A stretch of 12,770 nt of DNA from Acidobacteriota bacterium (GCA_021846065.1 JAJZCP010000024.1:1-12770); one strand, 5' to 3'. Counted from the stretch's first letter, positions 1-7,093 are shown. Made by a program: numbers and translations. Notes: generated by a model not told the origin, from the sequence alone.

Positions 1-1
1 C

Positions 2-172
2 TGGGGCACGGAAGCCATGATGCGGAAAGGTAGCCTGGCGATTACTCCCGGAGTGGCGCACGTTCGCTTTCACCCGCCGGTTTTTGCAGCCGACCATCCT
101 ACGCGGGAAGCGCTGATGGACGCCGTGCGCCGCTCGATCGCCGCCGGCCTGCCAGAGTGGATGCGCAGCTAG
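2..172 (+). CDS. Lysophospholipid (1-acyl-glycerol-3-phosphate) acyltransferase, C-terminal end only
   Basis: The first bases continue a gene that began before the window; 56 codons remain, ending at TAG 170-172. The peptide reads GTEAMMRKGSLAITPGVAHV and then a stretch ending PEWMRS. The pattern G-T-E-x-M-x-(K)-G-S-x-x-I-x-P-G followed by V-R-F-x-P-P-V is what I recall from the C-terminal part of PlsC-type acyltransferases. These transfer a fatty acyl chain to the sn-2 position of lysophosphatidic acid at the inner face of the cytoplasmic membrane, in phospholipid synthesis. The catalytic HX4D motif would lie upstream and cannot be checked. The gene is convergent with the minus-strand block and separated from it by about 116 bases. 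The family call rests on a short tail, so I am fairly but not fully sure. Confidence 0.68.
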   Translation, partial: WGTEAMMRKGSLAITPGVAHVRFHPPVFAADHPTREALMDAVRRSIAAGLPEWMRS

Positions 173-210
173 CCTATGGCAAAAGCACAGATCTTGTGAT
201 GTGTTGGGCT

Positions 211-246
211 TAAAAGATATGCAGCCGTTCTTTGGGGAACGGCTGC
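211..246 (-). terminator. Rho-independent terminator of the SPOR/slipin/nfeD block
   Basis: Perfect 10-bp inverted repeat: GCAGCCGTTC at 221-230 and GAACGGCTGC at 237-246, with a six-base loop. Read on the minus strand the stem is followed by ATATCTTTTAA (220 down to 210), a T-rich tail. On the plus strand no T run follows. It lies 43 bases past the stop of the last minus-strand gene. It is best read as that operon's terminator, perhaps also stopping plus-strand readthrough from the acyltransferase gene. Apart from this hairpin I see nothing in the 173-288 gap. Confidence 0.8.
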
Positions 247-288
247 GCTGGGAGCAATCCTTCGCCGTATACCTTCTGTGCTTTTGCT

Positions 289-852
289 CTAGCTATGCAC
301 CAGAGTGGCGTGAAAGCCGCTGGCTTGCACGCGGTGCCGGAGAGTCTGCGCCTGGCCTGCATTGGGAAGCGGGCCAATCGCAACATGCAGCTTCTTTCCG
401 TGATTGCTGGGGTAGATGCCGGCATGGTACCCGTGATGCGCCAGCGCTGCCTGCAGCCGCTCGGCATCCTTTCGCTGGGTGACGGTCGCCACCTGCACCA
501 TGTAATGCGCAGGCGCGGCCTGGATACGGGGGCTGCTGATTGCGCTGGACGAGCGTCCGGCCGGAGCCGGAGCCGGAGCCGCTTCTTTCAACTGCCGCGA
601 GACAGCCGCGCGGTGGAGCGCAACATGGTGTGTCGCGGGCGCCGCGGCAGGAGCAATCGCGCCTGAAGGAGCGGGGATGGCGGCTGTCGCTGGCGGCCCG
701 ATGATCGAGATGCCTCGGCCAAAGGAGTAGCCAAGGCCGAAGAAAACAGCCGAGACCAGCGTGATGGAGAGGAAGACCGCCATCACCGTTTTGCCGCTCC
801 AGTGCATTTCAGCGGCGTCCGGCAGATCGAAAGATTGTTCCAGAGCGTTCAT
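289..852 (-). CDS. Membrane-anchored SPOR-domain protein
   Basis: Protein of 187 residues. A cytoplasmic N-terminus (1-20) is followed by one transmembrane helix at about 21-45 (KTVMAVFLSITLVSAVFFGL...), an Ala/Pro-rich linker at about 50-115, and a SPOR fold at about 116-187 beginning HYMVQVATVTQRKDAERLQ and ending with a GFHATLV strand. This is the standard FtsN/DedD-like layout. SPOR domains bind glycan strands lacking stem peptides and so place proteins at the division septum or at sites of peptidoglycan remodelling. The start codon overlaps the slipin stop (ATGA, 849-852) and no good ribosome-binding site precedes it, so translational coupling to slipin is likely. No amidase or transglycosylase domain is present; the protein looks like a targeting or adaptor factor. 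Domain call is confident; biological role is inferred. Confidence 0.86.
   Translation of the reverse strand: MNALEQSFDLPDAAEMHWSGKTVMAVFLSITLVSAVFFGLGYSFGRGISIIGPPATAAIPAPSGAIAPAAAPATHHVALHRAAVSRQLKEAAPAPAPAGRSSSAISSPRIQAAPAHYMVQVATVTQRKDAERLQAALAHHGYHAGIYPSNHGKKLHVAIGPLPNAGQAQTLRHRVQASGFHATLVHS
563..580. repeat. Hexanucleotide tandem repeat (GGAGCC)x3 in the SPOR linker
   Basis: Three perfect copies of GGAGCC, in frame, encode part of the APAPAPAG stretch of the flexible periplasmic linker on the minus strand. Length change by slippage would keep the frame and only alter linker length. Confidence 0.7.
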
Positions 853-1643
853 GATTGGTTCTGTGTGCCCGGCTGCGCGGGTTCCGAAATGGATTTTGTA
901 AAGTGCTGCAGCAGCGTCACCAGCTCCAGTGGCAGCGGAAAGACGACTGTCGTATTTTTCTCGGTGCCAATTTCGCTGAGCGTCTGCAGGTAGCGCAGCT
1001 GCATGGTGATGGGCTGCTGCGCCAGCAGCGTGGCAGCATCGAGCAGCCGCTGGGCGGCGTTGAACTCGCCCTCAGCGTTGATGATCTTGGCACGCTTGTC
1101 GCGTTCGGCTTCTGCCTGCCGCGCCATGGCGCGCAGCATGGTCTCCGGCAAATCCACCTGTTTTACTTCAACGCTTACAACCTTCAGGCCATAGGGTGAT
1201 GTGTGCTGGTCGATGATCGTCTGAATCTTCAGGTTCAGCTTCTCGCGATGTGCCAGCAACTCATCCAGTTCCACCTCTCCCAGCACGCTGCGCAGGGTGG
1301 TCTGGGCAAACTGCGAGGTCTGGTACACATAATTGGACACTTCGACGACAGCTTTCGCCGCATCGATCACCCGCAGGGTCAGAACGGCATTTACCTTAAG
1401 GGTGACGTTGTCGCGCGTGATGATGTCCTGCGGCGGAACCTCCATCGCCTCCTGGCGCAAGGAGATGCGCACGATCTGGTCAAACGGACGGAAGACGAGC
1501 ACGACGCCGGGCCCTTTCGGCACGGGCAGCAGCCGTCCCAGCCGGAAGATGACGCCCCGCTCATACTCCTTCAGAATTTTGATGGAGCTAAACAGGTAAA
1601 ACGCAACAATAAGAATGATGGCCAGAAGTGCGGTCGAGGGCAT
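849..1643 (-). CDS. Slipin (SPFH/stomatin-family membrane protein)
   Basis: Protein of 264 residues, the usual slipin size. An N-terminal membrane helix (about 4-22) precedes EYERGVIFRLGR (27-38), the hallmark start of the SPFH/PHB domain. The domain continues with PPQDIITRDNVTLKVNAVL (about 70-88) and SVEVKQVDLPETM (157-169). An Ala/Glu/Lys/Arg coiled-coil stretch AEAERDKRAKIINAEGE (177-193) drives oligomerisation. The segment TTVVFPLPLELV (231-242) matches the conserved slipin C-terminal motif. Slipins form large ring or cage assemblies on the membrane that partner with NfeD; in Pyrococcus the NfeD homologue cleaves the slipin C-terminus. The gene follows nfeD by 78 bases and overlaps the SPOR gene by 4 bases. 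GGAG lies 6 bases before the ATG, supporting this start. Confident family call. Confidence 0.93.
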   Translation of the reverse strand: MPSTALLAIILIVAFYLFSSIKILKEYERGVIFRLGRLLPVPKGPGVVLVFRPFDQIVRISLRQEAMEVPPQDIITRDNVTLKVNAVLTLRVIDAAKAVVEVSNYVYQTSQFAQTTLRSVLGEVELDELLAHREKLNLKIQTIIDQHTSPYGLKVVSVEVKQVDLPETMLRAMARQAEAERDKRAKIINAEGEFNAAQRLLDAATLLAQQPITMQLRYLQTLSEIGTEKNTTVVFPLPLELVTLLQHFTKSISEPAQPGTQNQS

Positions 1644-1665
1644 GGTGCGCTCCGGCGCATGGCGA

Positions 1666-1691
1666 GCATGCTGTTTCGATGTATAGCATGC
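1666..1691 (-). promoter_or_regulatory. Inverted repeat overlapping a possible extended -10 before slipin
   Basis: In the 78-base gap between nfeD and slipin, GCATGCT (1666-1672) and AGCATGC (1685-1691) are perfect 7-base inverted arms around 12 bases. On the minus strand the second half contains TGC-TATACA (TATACA = complement of 1680-1685), which resembles an extended -10 box. No convincing -35 is visible. It could be a secondary promoter with an operator, or an RNA hairpin separating nfeD from slipin. Low confidence in function; the repeat itself is exact. Confidence 0.3.
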
Positions 1692-1721
1692 AGGTCAGCG
1701 CAAAGTATGAGGGATTACGTT

Positions 1722-3089
1722 TCAGGAACCCTGCTGGTCACGTTCGACTTCCAGCAGAAGCCCATTGCGGGAAACAATGCGCAGGCTGTCCCCGCGCTGC
1801 GCACCTCCGATAGCGTGCGCCTGCCACAATTCTCCGCGAACCAGCACCTGGCCGACTGGATCGAGATCTGTCTGCGCCACGGCAAATTCGCCTACCAGTG
1901 CATCACCCCCGGTCGTCACTTTATTGCGGCGGGCCCGGACCGCGATCGTCGTCAGAAAGATGGTGATGATGCCGAATCCCGCACCCGCGCCGATCGCTGT
2001 TCCCATCGCCACGCGCATCTCGGGAATGGGGCCGTCAACCAGCGTCAGCAAACCGAAGATCAGGCATGCGGTTCCGGCCAGCCCCAGAATCCCATGCGTT
2101 GCAAACTTGATGTCCAGCACAAGCAACACCGCCGCCGCGACCATCAGCGCGATGCCAGCGTGCTCCAGCGGCAGCAGATTGAGCGCGAAAAGCGCCAGCA
2201 GAACGAGCAAAGTGCCGAGCGCGCCGGGAACAATTGTCCCAGGAGCATTGAATTCCATGTAAATCAGCAGGCCGCCCAGGATCAGCAGAAGCACTGAAAG
2301 GTTCGGATCGGTAAGCGCCCCGAGAATCCGCTCCCGCAGGCTGGGCGTGAAGTGCTCAACGCGGGCGTTCTCCAGGTGGAGCGTGATCGTCGATCCACTG
2401 AATCGCGTAATCCGGGTGCCGTTCAGTTGCTGCAGCAGCGCGCTGAGGGTCGGGGCAATCGTGTCGATCAGGTGCAACTGGAGCGCTTCCTGATCCGTGT
2501 ATGACTTGGAATGGAGGACGGCATCCTCCGCGGCTTGCACGTTGCGGCCGCGTCGCGAGACATAGGAGCGAAGAAACGCTGTCGCGTCATTCTCGAGCTT
2601 CTGCTTCATCACCGGATCCATGGTGGCGCCTTCGACCACGGGGTGTGAGGCGCCAGCGTTGGTTCCGGGAGCCATGGCGGCAATGTCCGCCGCTTCCAGA
2701 AGAAAGAAGCCGGCAGAGCCGGCGCGGCTGCCCGAGGGTGCAACATATACGATGACCGGCACCGGCGACGCTTCAATGGCGCTGACCATTCTGCGCGTAG
2801 CGGTGAGCAGGCCGCCCGGTGTTCCCATTTCGATGACCACAGCGGCGCAGCCCATCTGTGCGGCCTGGCGCAAGCCGCGTTCCAGGTAGGCAGCGCTGAT
2901 TGGCTGGATAGTGGTGTGCAGCGGAATCTCCAGCACGACCGGTGCGGCAGACTCCGCGATGGCGGTATAGCCGGAAAACAGGGATGTGAGACAGCAGCAG
3001 AGCAGGACGGTATTCCATCCCAGGGATCGTGCGCGACGGCGATGGAGAGTGGTTGCCGGCATGACGCGTGCGGTTCCAAGGTGCGGCAT
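1722..3089 (-). CDS. nfeD: Long-form NfeD membrane-bound serine protease (ClpP-class, Ser/Lys dyad)
   Basis: Protein of 455 residues. A signal or anchor sequence lies at about 26-46. A ClpP/crotonase-fold protease domain (about 50-225) contains VVIEMGTPGG, then GSRAGSAGFFLLEAADIAAMAPGT (written here only as its key points: Ser125 in GSRAGSAG, MAPGT at 139-143). K164 in KLENDATA sits 39 residues after Ser125, close to the Ser/Lys spacing of the archaeal 1510-N protease. Several membrane helices follow (about 265-385), then a small OB-fold NfeD C-terminal domain (about 392-450; VGEFAVAQTDLDPVGQVLVRGELW). The protease side faces outward and trims membrane-associated hydrophobic segments, including slipin tails. 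Slipin lies directly downstream, the expected pair. The start is uncertain: the ATG at 3089 has no clear ribosome-binding site, while Met10 (3060-3062) has GGAA 11 bases upstream. Confidence 0.93.
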   Translation of the reverse strand: MPHLGTARVMPATTLHRRRARSLGWNTVLLCCCLTSLFSGYTAIAESAAPVVLEIPLHTTIQPISAAYLERGLRQAAQMGCAAVVIEMGTPGGLLTATRRMVSAIEASPVPVIVYVAPSGSRAGSAGFFLLEAADIAAMAPGTNAGASHPVVEGATMDPVMKQKLENDATAFLRSYVSRRGRNVQAAEDAVLHSKSYTDQEALQLHLIDTIAPTLSALLQQLNGTRITRFSGSTITLHLENARVEHFTPSLRERILGALTDPNLSVLLLILGGLLIYMEFNAPGTIVPGALGTLLVLLALFALNLLPLEHAGIALMVAAAVLLVLDIKFATHGILGLAGTACLIFGLLTLVDGPIPEMRVAMGTAIGAGAGFGIITIFLTTIAVRARRNKVTTGGDALVGEFAVAQTDLDPVGQVLVRGELWQAHAIGGAQRGDSLRIVSRNGLLLEVERDQQGS

Positions 3090-3094
3090 AGAGT

Positions 3095-4831
3095 TTACTG
3101 CGCCTGCCCCTGAGCGGCGATCGCTTTTTGCAGACCGATGGCGGCGGAGTTTTTCGGGTCAAGCTGCAGCGCATGATTCACCGCCGACTGCGCCTCCGCA
3201 TAGGCGCGATTCTGGAGCCCGACGCGTGCCAGCACAACATAGGCCGCGGCATTCGGATGCGCCGCGATGGACTGCTTCGCTTCCCGCGCGGCAGCCGTGG
3301 GATTCCCGCTAAAGTCATGCACCTGCGCCATGCCGGCCAGCGCGCAGGCATTGCCGGGTTCCACCTGGAGCGACAACTGGAACTGGCGCTGCGCCTGCAG
3401 GATGAGGCCGTCACTGACGTAGTGGGTCCCACGCTGACAAAGCAGCTTTGACTGTGCCCGCGGCGGCATGGATTGCAGCTTGATGGCGTTCATCTGTTCC
3501 ATCGCAAAGGCGGCCTGGCGGAAAGAGCTTTCATCCCAGGAGCGGGCAATCCGCTCGAGCGGTTCATAGTTGGCAGCATCATCCGATGTGTCGCTGGATG
3601 CATCCTCCGGGGTCGCTTGTGCGGGCGATGCCTGGCTGGCTGCGTCCGCGGGGGTGCTGGTGTCGGACGTATCGCCGCTGCGCGACGCTGACGGCGGTAC
3701 CGCAGATTTTGGAGCGATTTTTCCGGTCATCAACGCCTGGAGGTTATCGATCAGGTGCTGCGTTTCTTCATCGTGCGGTCGCAACGCCAGGCTTTTCTTG
3801 GCGGCCTTCAAAGCGGCGGCGTAGTTTTTCTGGCGGCGCTGGGAGACGGCCAGGTTGAACCAGTCGTCGGAGTTTTGTGGGTCGAGCTGCACGACCCGTT
3901 CGAAAAATCCCGTCCCGTTCTGTCCGCTGCGATTGATGGCAATGCCTTCGTTATTCAGTACCTCTGGCATGGGAAGCACAGCGGCGATGGATGCAAACTC
4001 CGACTGCGCCGCCGCGTAGTTGCCCGTGTAGAGATGGGCAAGGCCAGAGTAAAACTGCGCTTCCAGCCATTCCCGGCTGGAGCGGGGAACCTTAGTGAAG
4101 GGTGGGACCGATTCCTCATACTGCTGGTTGTCAAAGTAGGCGCGTCCCAGCGCAAACCACGCCTGGCTGTAGGTTGGGCTTAGCTGCACCGCATGCAAAA
4201 AGCGGTCGATCTTCTGCGGTTGGGTCTGTTCCGCTTCGCCGCGGATGTAGCTTTCAAAGGCATCGAGCCGCAGAGTATTTCCGCTGGCAACGAAGGTCTG
4301 TTCATCAATGGCAAGCGTGGAGTCCATCGCACTGGCGACCCGCCACGCCAGCCGGTCTTCCAGCTCAATCAGCTGATTCAGCGATCCATGAACTTCAATC
4401 GGCGGCGGCATCGCCGGGTTGTTGATCCGCAGCAGGTGCGCGGTAGCCGTTATCTGTCCGGCGGAGATGCTGTAGGCGCCGATCACGACGTACTGCGCAT
4501 CTATTGTTTGCGCTATGCGAAAAGTGGTGGCCAGCGTGGGATGAAAATCTGCGGGCATTCCCAGATGCTGCATGGCATAGTGCTGGTCCGTACGGCGGAT
4601 GGGCAGAAAGCCAGCCGAGGCCAGCCGGGCATTCAGAATGTTAGGGAAGGAAATGCTGATCCAGTCAAAACCGGGCGCTGCGGAATGATTTTCAAACGGC
4701 GTTACCCAGACAACGCGACCGGTGGGGATGGGGGCGGCGCCAGCGGCGGCCGATAGCAGCAGCAAAGCCAACAATGCGGCGGCCAGCCTGCCACCGGTGC
4801 GGCCCGCGAGCATCAGGATTTTTCGGATCAC
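3095..4831 (-). CDS. Secreted TPR-repeat protein with TolB/FlgO-like N-terminal domain
   Basis: Protein of 578 residues. A signal peptide (about 1-32, long Leu/Ala core ending AGAA) is followed by a domain at about 37-180 with RVVWVTPFENHS, a Phe-Pro-Asn-Ile-Leu helix and DAQYVVIGAYSISAGQITATAHLLRI. This pattern resembles TolB-N/FlgO/CsgG-like alpha-beta modules found before TPR arrays. TPR-like repeats follow at about 205-240, 256-290 and 323-356 (NSDDWFNLAVSQRRQKNYAA). A Ser/Thr/Ala/Asp-rich disordered linker spans about 370-420, and a second TPR set lies at about 460-562. It probably acts as a periplasmic scaffold binding protein partners; no enzyme motif is seen. The start is GTG; Met7 (4811-4813) is an alternative. 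Its stop is only 5 bases before nfeD, so the two are very likely co-transcribed. Role is inferred. Confidence 0.82.
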   Translation of the reverse strand: MIRKILMLAGRTGGRLAAALLALLLLSAAAGAAPIPTGRVVWVTPFENHSAAPGFDWISISFPNILNARLASAGFLPIRRTDQHYAMQHLGMPADFHPTLATTFRIAQTIDAQYVVIGAYSISAGQITATAHLLRINNPAMPPPIEVHGSLNQLIELEDRLAWRVASAMDSTLAIDEQTFVASGNTLRLDAFESYIRGEAEQTQPQKIDRFLHAVQLSPTYSQAWFALGRAYFDNQQYEESVPPFTKVPRSSREWLEAQFYSGLAHLYTGNYAAAQSEFASIAAVLPMPEVLNNEGIAINRSGQNGTGFFERVVQLDPQNSDDWFNLAVSQRRQKNYAAALKAAKKSLALRPHDEETQHLIDNLQALMTGKIAPKSAVPPSASRSGDTSDTSTPADAASQASPAQATPEDASSDTSDDAANYEPLERIARSWDESSFRQAAFAMEQMNAIKLQSMPPRAQSKLLCQRGTHYVSDGLILQAQRQFQLSLQVEPGNACALAGMAQVHDFSGNPTAAAREAKQSIAAHPNAAAYVVLARVGLQNRAYAEAQSAVNHALQLDPKNSAAIGLQKAIAAQGQAQ

Positions 4832-4841
4832 GGTACTGCTG

Positions 4842-4847
4842 ATTATA
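4842..4847 (-). promoter_or_regulatory. Candidate -10 box (TATAAT) before the TPR gene
   Basis: Read on the minus strand, 4847 to 4842 is an exact TATAAT. The hexamer 17 bases upstream (GCTGCA) is a poor -35. Transcription would begin near 4835, only a few bases before the GTG at 4831, so the message would be nearly leaderless; this fits the absence of a ribosome-binding site there. A promoter here would separate the TPR-nfeD-slipin-SPOR unit from dsbA-ppiC. An exact hexamer can arise by chance. Confidence 0.35.
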
Positions 4848-4906
4848 GGAGACGCCGGGAAGGATGCAGCGGATTCTGCATGCCTATGGAAGCTGGCCGG
4901 TAACGT

Positions 4907-4932
4907 GCGGCACGGCGCGGGCGCCCTGCCGC
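4907..4932 (-). terminator. GC-rich hairpin just after the ppiC stop
   Basis: Arms GCGGCA (4907-4912) and TGCCGC (4927-4932) pair, and inside them GGCG (4914-4917) pairs with CGCC (4922-4925) with one C-C mismatch and a four-base loop. It begins 9 bases past the ppiC stop on the minus strand. No T run follows, so it is not a classic intrinsic terminator; it may stabilise the ppiC 3' end or weaken readthrough into the TPR gene. Confidence 0.45.
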
Positions 4933-4941
4933 CGCCGTGGG

Positions 4942-6060
4942 CTACTTCACGTTCTTAAGAACGTCTTCCGCAAAGTAGTTGACGACCCGGGCCTGGTCGC
5001 GAAGCACTTCATAGTACGCGCTTTGCAGCAGACGTGAGCGGCTGTCATGCAACTGCTGGCGGATCATCTGCTGCACCCTGGGGTCGCTGAGCGGGTGCTG
5101 ACCGGCGGGCTCGATGGCAATCAGCTTGTAGATGACATAGCCGGCCGGCTTCTTCTGCGGTCCCTGGAAGATCGGCAGAACATCGGTAATTTCGCCGGGA
5201 TGGAGCTTCGAGATGGCGTTGTAATACTCGGGGTTGGACTTGAGCTGCGACTCCGGGAACATGCCCATATCGCCGCCGTTCGTGGCAGTGTCGGGGGACT
5301 CTGAATAGTTCATGGCGAGCCCGGAGAAGTCAGCGCCGCTTTCGAGCTGATTGTGGAGCGCCTGGATCTTCTTGCGGGCCTCCGCGTCGTTGCGGGCCTT
5401 GCTGTTCTGCAGATTGCCGGCCTGTTGCGAGGGGACGGAGGTGACCACGATCTGCGCCAGGTGATATTGCGGCTCGATCAGATTGAAGTCCGCCTTGTGC
5501 AGGTTGTAGTAATTCGCAACGTCCGCTTCCGTAATGTTGATCTTGGAGTTGATCTCTTTATTGATGACCTTGCTGGTCGTCAGGTTCAGCCAGACGTCGC
5601 GGCGAACGTCTTCCATCGTCAGGCCTTTGGCCTTCAGTTGGGCGTCAAACTGCTGGGGCGTGTAGGGCGCCTTGAGCTGCGCGAGTTTGGCATCGACTTC
5701 AGCATCCGTCGCCACCAGGTGCATCTTTTCAGCGCGCTGCCGGATCACCTCTTCATTAATGCGGGAGTGGAGGATATCCAGTTTCAGCATCGCCGACTCA
5801 TCGGTGGTGGGCTGCTGCTGCATGGTGCTGACCTTGTTGTTGTAGTACTTCTCGACCTCAGACTTCATGATGGGCTGGCCGTTGACCGTCGCCCAGACGT
5901 CCGGATTTGGTGTCTTCTTGCAGCCGCAGGTGAGGCTGGCCAGCATCGCGCAGGCCGCGATGGCCGTCAATCCAGCCCGGACGCGGACGCCCGTCCATCC
6001 CTTGGCGCGCGGGCGCTTCGCCGCCGTGCCGATCTCTGCCAGTTTCGTCTGCTCGCCCAT
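4942..6060 (-). CDS. SurA/PpiC-type periplasmic chaperone and peptidyl-prolyl isomerase
   Basis: Protein of 372 residues. A basic N-terminus and hydrophobic stretch (about 29-45) end in TCGCKK with Cys45 and Cys47; this could be lipidated but is a poor lipobox. A SurA-N-like helical chaperone region (about 53-190) starts WATVNGQPIMKSEVEKYY, typical of the family. A parvulin domain follows at about 196-318: QYHLAQIVV (His200), SGADFSGLAMNYSESP, NGGDMGMFPESQL, LHPGEITDVL and GYVIYKLIAI. The usual second histidine (GYHIIKL in many parvulins) is Val309, so isomerase activity may be weak. Proteins of this kind assist folding of secreted and outer-membrane proteins. GGAG lies 5 bases before the ATG. 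The gene is 42 bases downstream of the DsbA-like gene and likely in one operon with it. Confidence 0.88.
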   Translation of the reverse strand: MGEQTKLAEIGTAAKRPRAKGWTGVRVRAGLTAIAACAMLASLTCGCKKTPNPDVWATVNGQPIMKSEVEKYYNNKVSTMQQQPTTDESAMLKLDILHSRINEEVIRQRAEKMHLVATDAEVDAKLAQLKAPYTPQQFDAQLKAKGLTMEDVRRDVWLNLTTSKVINKEINSKINITEADVANYYNLHKADFNLIEPQYHLAQIVVTSVPSQQAGNLQNSKARNDAEARKKIQALHNQLESGADFSGLAMNYSESPDTATNGGDMGMFPESQLKSNPEYYNAISKLHPGEITDVLPIFQGPQKKPAGYVIYKLIAIEPAGQHPLSDPRVQQMIRQQLHDSRSRLLQSAYYEVLRDQARVVNYFAEDVLKNVK

Positions 6061-6102
6061 TTCGTCTCCGTTTTCTACTGCTCTGCGGCCCGGACCACTC
6101 GC

Positions 6103-7068
6103 CTATCGAACGGGAGCCGCCGCCGGGGCGGCTGCCGGTGTGCCGCTGCTCTGCGGGGGTGGCGTCTGGCCGGCATCGCGCAATGCGCGATCAATGATTG
6201 ACCACAGCATATCCTGCGACAGGGCCCCTGTGGCACGTTCACCATTAATAAACAAAGTCGGTGTGCCATCCACGCCGACCGTATCACCTTCTTTGATCGA
6301 CTGGCGTATCGCCTTAGTGTCCTGCTTGCCGATACAGCCGTTCAATTTATTCATATCCACGTGCTGGCGTTTGCCTTCGTCGCGGGTCAGCGAGTCCAAC
6401 GTCAGGAACGATTGCGCAACATTCTCCTGCCCGCGGGGTCCGGAGATCTCATCGCTGTGGCTATGGATGTAGTCCACCAGGTTCCAATAGCCGGTGGGGC
6501 TCTGCGCCGCCAGGCAATTGACATCCACGGCCGCGTGCATCGCCCAGGGGTGCATGGGGAGCGGAAAATCCTTGTAGACGTACCGCACCAGGGATCCGTA
6601 ATGCTTCTCCGTGCCTGGAAACAACACCGCGTTCATCCGGCTACAGAACGGGCACTCCAGGTCATCAAAGCTGATGACGGTGACCTTTGCTTCAGGATTG
6701 CCGCGGATGGGACGCCCGAGGATTGAGATCAGCGCGGCGGGATTCTTGGACAGGTCAAACTTCTCCAGCCGGGCCAGCGTGTTGTTGTCGCTTGAAATCA
6801 GAAAATTCGTGGTCTTGGTCTGGCCTGCGCCGCTCAGAAAGGTGACGGGGAGCTGGTCATAGCCATTGATCTCGCTCTTGGCCCGCTTACCCAGCGTGAT
6901 GGAATAATCCGGCGGTACGTTGTATTGCGAGCGGATGGTGAGCTTGATCGCCCGGTCCAGCTTTGTGTCACCTGCGGGTTTCGCCGCCGAAGACTGCGCG
7001 TTGATGGCCGCGGACGCAGCCAGTCCAACGAAAAGAAAAAGAGAAAGAATCCGCAATCGATTTGCCAT
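6103..7068 (-). CDS. Secreted DsbA-family thioredoxin-fold disulfide oxidoreductase
   Basis: Protein of 321 residues. A signal peptide (1-24, ending AINA) is followed by an N-terminal alpha/beta module (about 33-112; KLDRAIKLTIRSQYNVPPDY, DNNTLARLEKFDLSKNP) that is not part of the DsbA fold. The thioredoxin domain spans about 117-298, with the active site ECPFCSRM (Cys139 and Cys142) at the start of a helix, YVYKDFPLPMHPWA, and the cis-Pro loop VDGTPTLFINGER (Pro270). Two further cysteines, C185 and C245, could form a structural disulfide. A Pro/Ala/Gln-rich tail follows residue 300. It likely oxidises or isomerises disulfides in exported proteins. The ATG is preceded by GGAG at a rather long 12-base spacing. 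As first gene of the minus block it is followed closely by the parvulin gene. Confidence 0.92.
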   Translation of the reverse strand: MANRLRILSLFLFVGLAASAAINAQSSAAKPAGDTKLDRAIKLTIRSQYNVPPDYSITLGKRAKSEINGYDQLPVTFLSGAGQTKTTNFLISSDNNTLARLEKFDLSKNPAALISILGRPIRGNPEAKVTVISFDDLECPFCSRMNAVLFPGTEKHYGSLVRYVYKDFPLPMHPWAMHAAVDVNCLAAQSPTGYWNLVDYIHSHSDEISGPRGQENVAQSFLTLDSLTRDEGKRQHVDMNKLNGCIGKQDTKAIRQSIKEGDTVGVDGTPTLFINGERATGALSQDMLWSIIDRALRDAGQTPPPQSSGTPAAAPAAAPVR

Positions 7069-7084
7069 GAATATCTATCACTCC

Positions 7085-7093
7085 ATTATCACA
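7085..7093 (-). promoter_or_regulatory. Candidate extended -10 for the dsbA-ppiC unit
   Basis: The minus strand reads TGTGATAAT (complement of 7085-7093): a TGn element plus GATAAT, five of six matches to TATAAT. No good -35 is visible, as expected for an extended -10 promoter. The start site would fall close to the GGAG motif, giving a very short leader, which counts against it. Weak call. Confidence 0.3.

Noticed and set aside
1203..2297. Long open frame of 364 codons on the plus strand across slipin and nfeD
   Set aside because: It is antisense to two well-recognised genes, is rich in His, Gln and Arg as expected from the complement of high-GC coding sequence, and shows no domain or ribosome-binding site.
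5910..5930. Clear lipoprotein signal in the PpiC-type protein
   Set aside because: Cys45/Cys47 follow a hydrophobic stretch but the preceding residues (SLT or TCG) do not fit a lipobox well, so lipidation is left as possible only.
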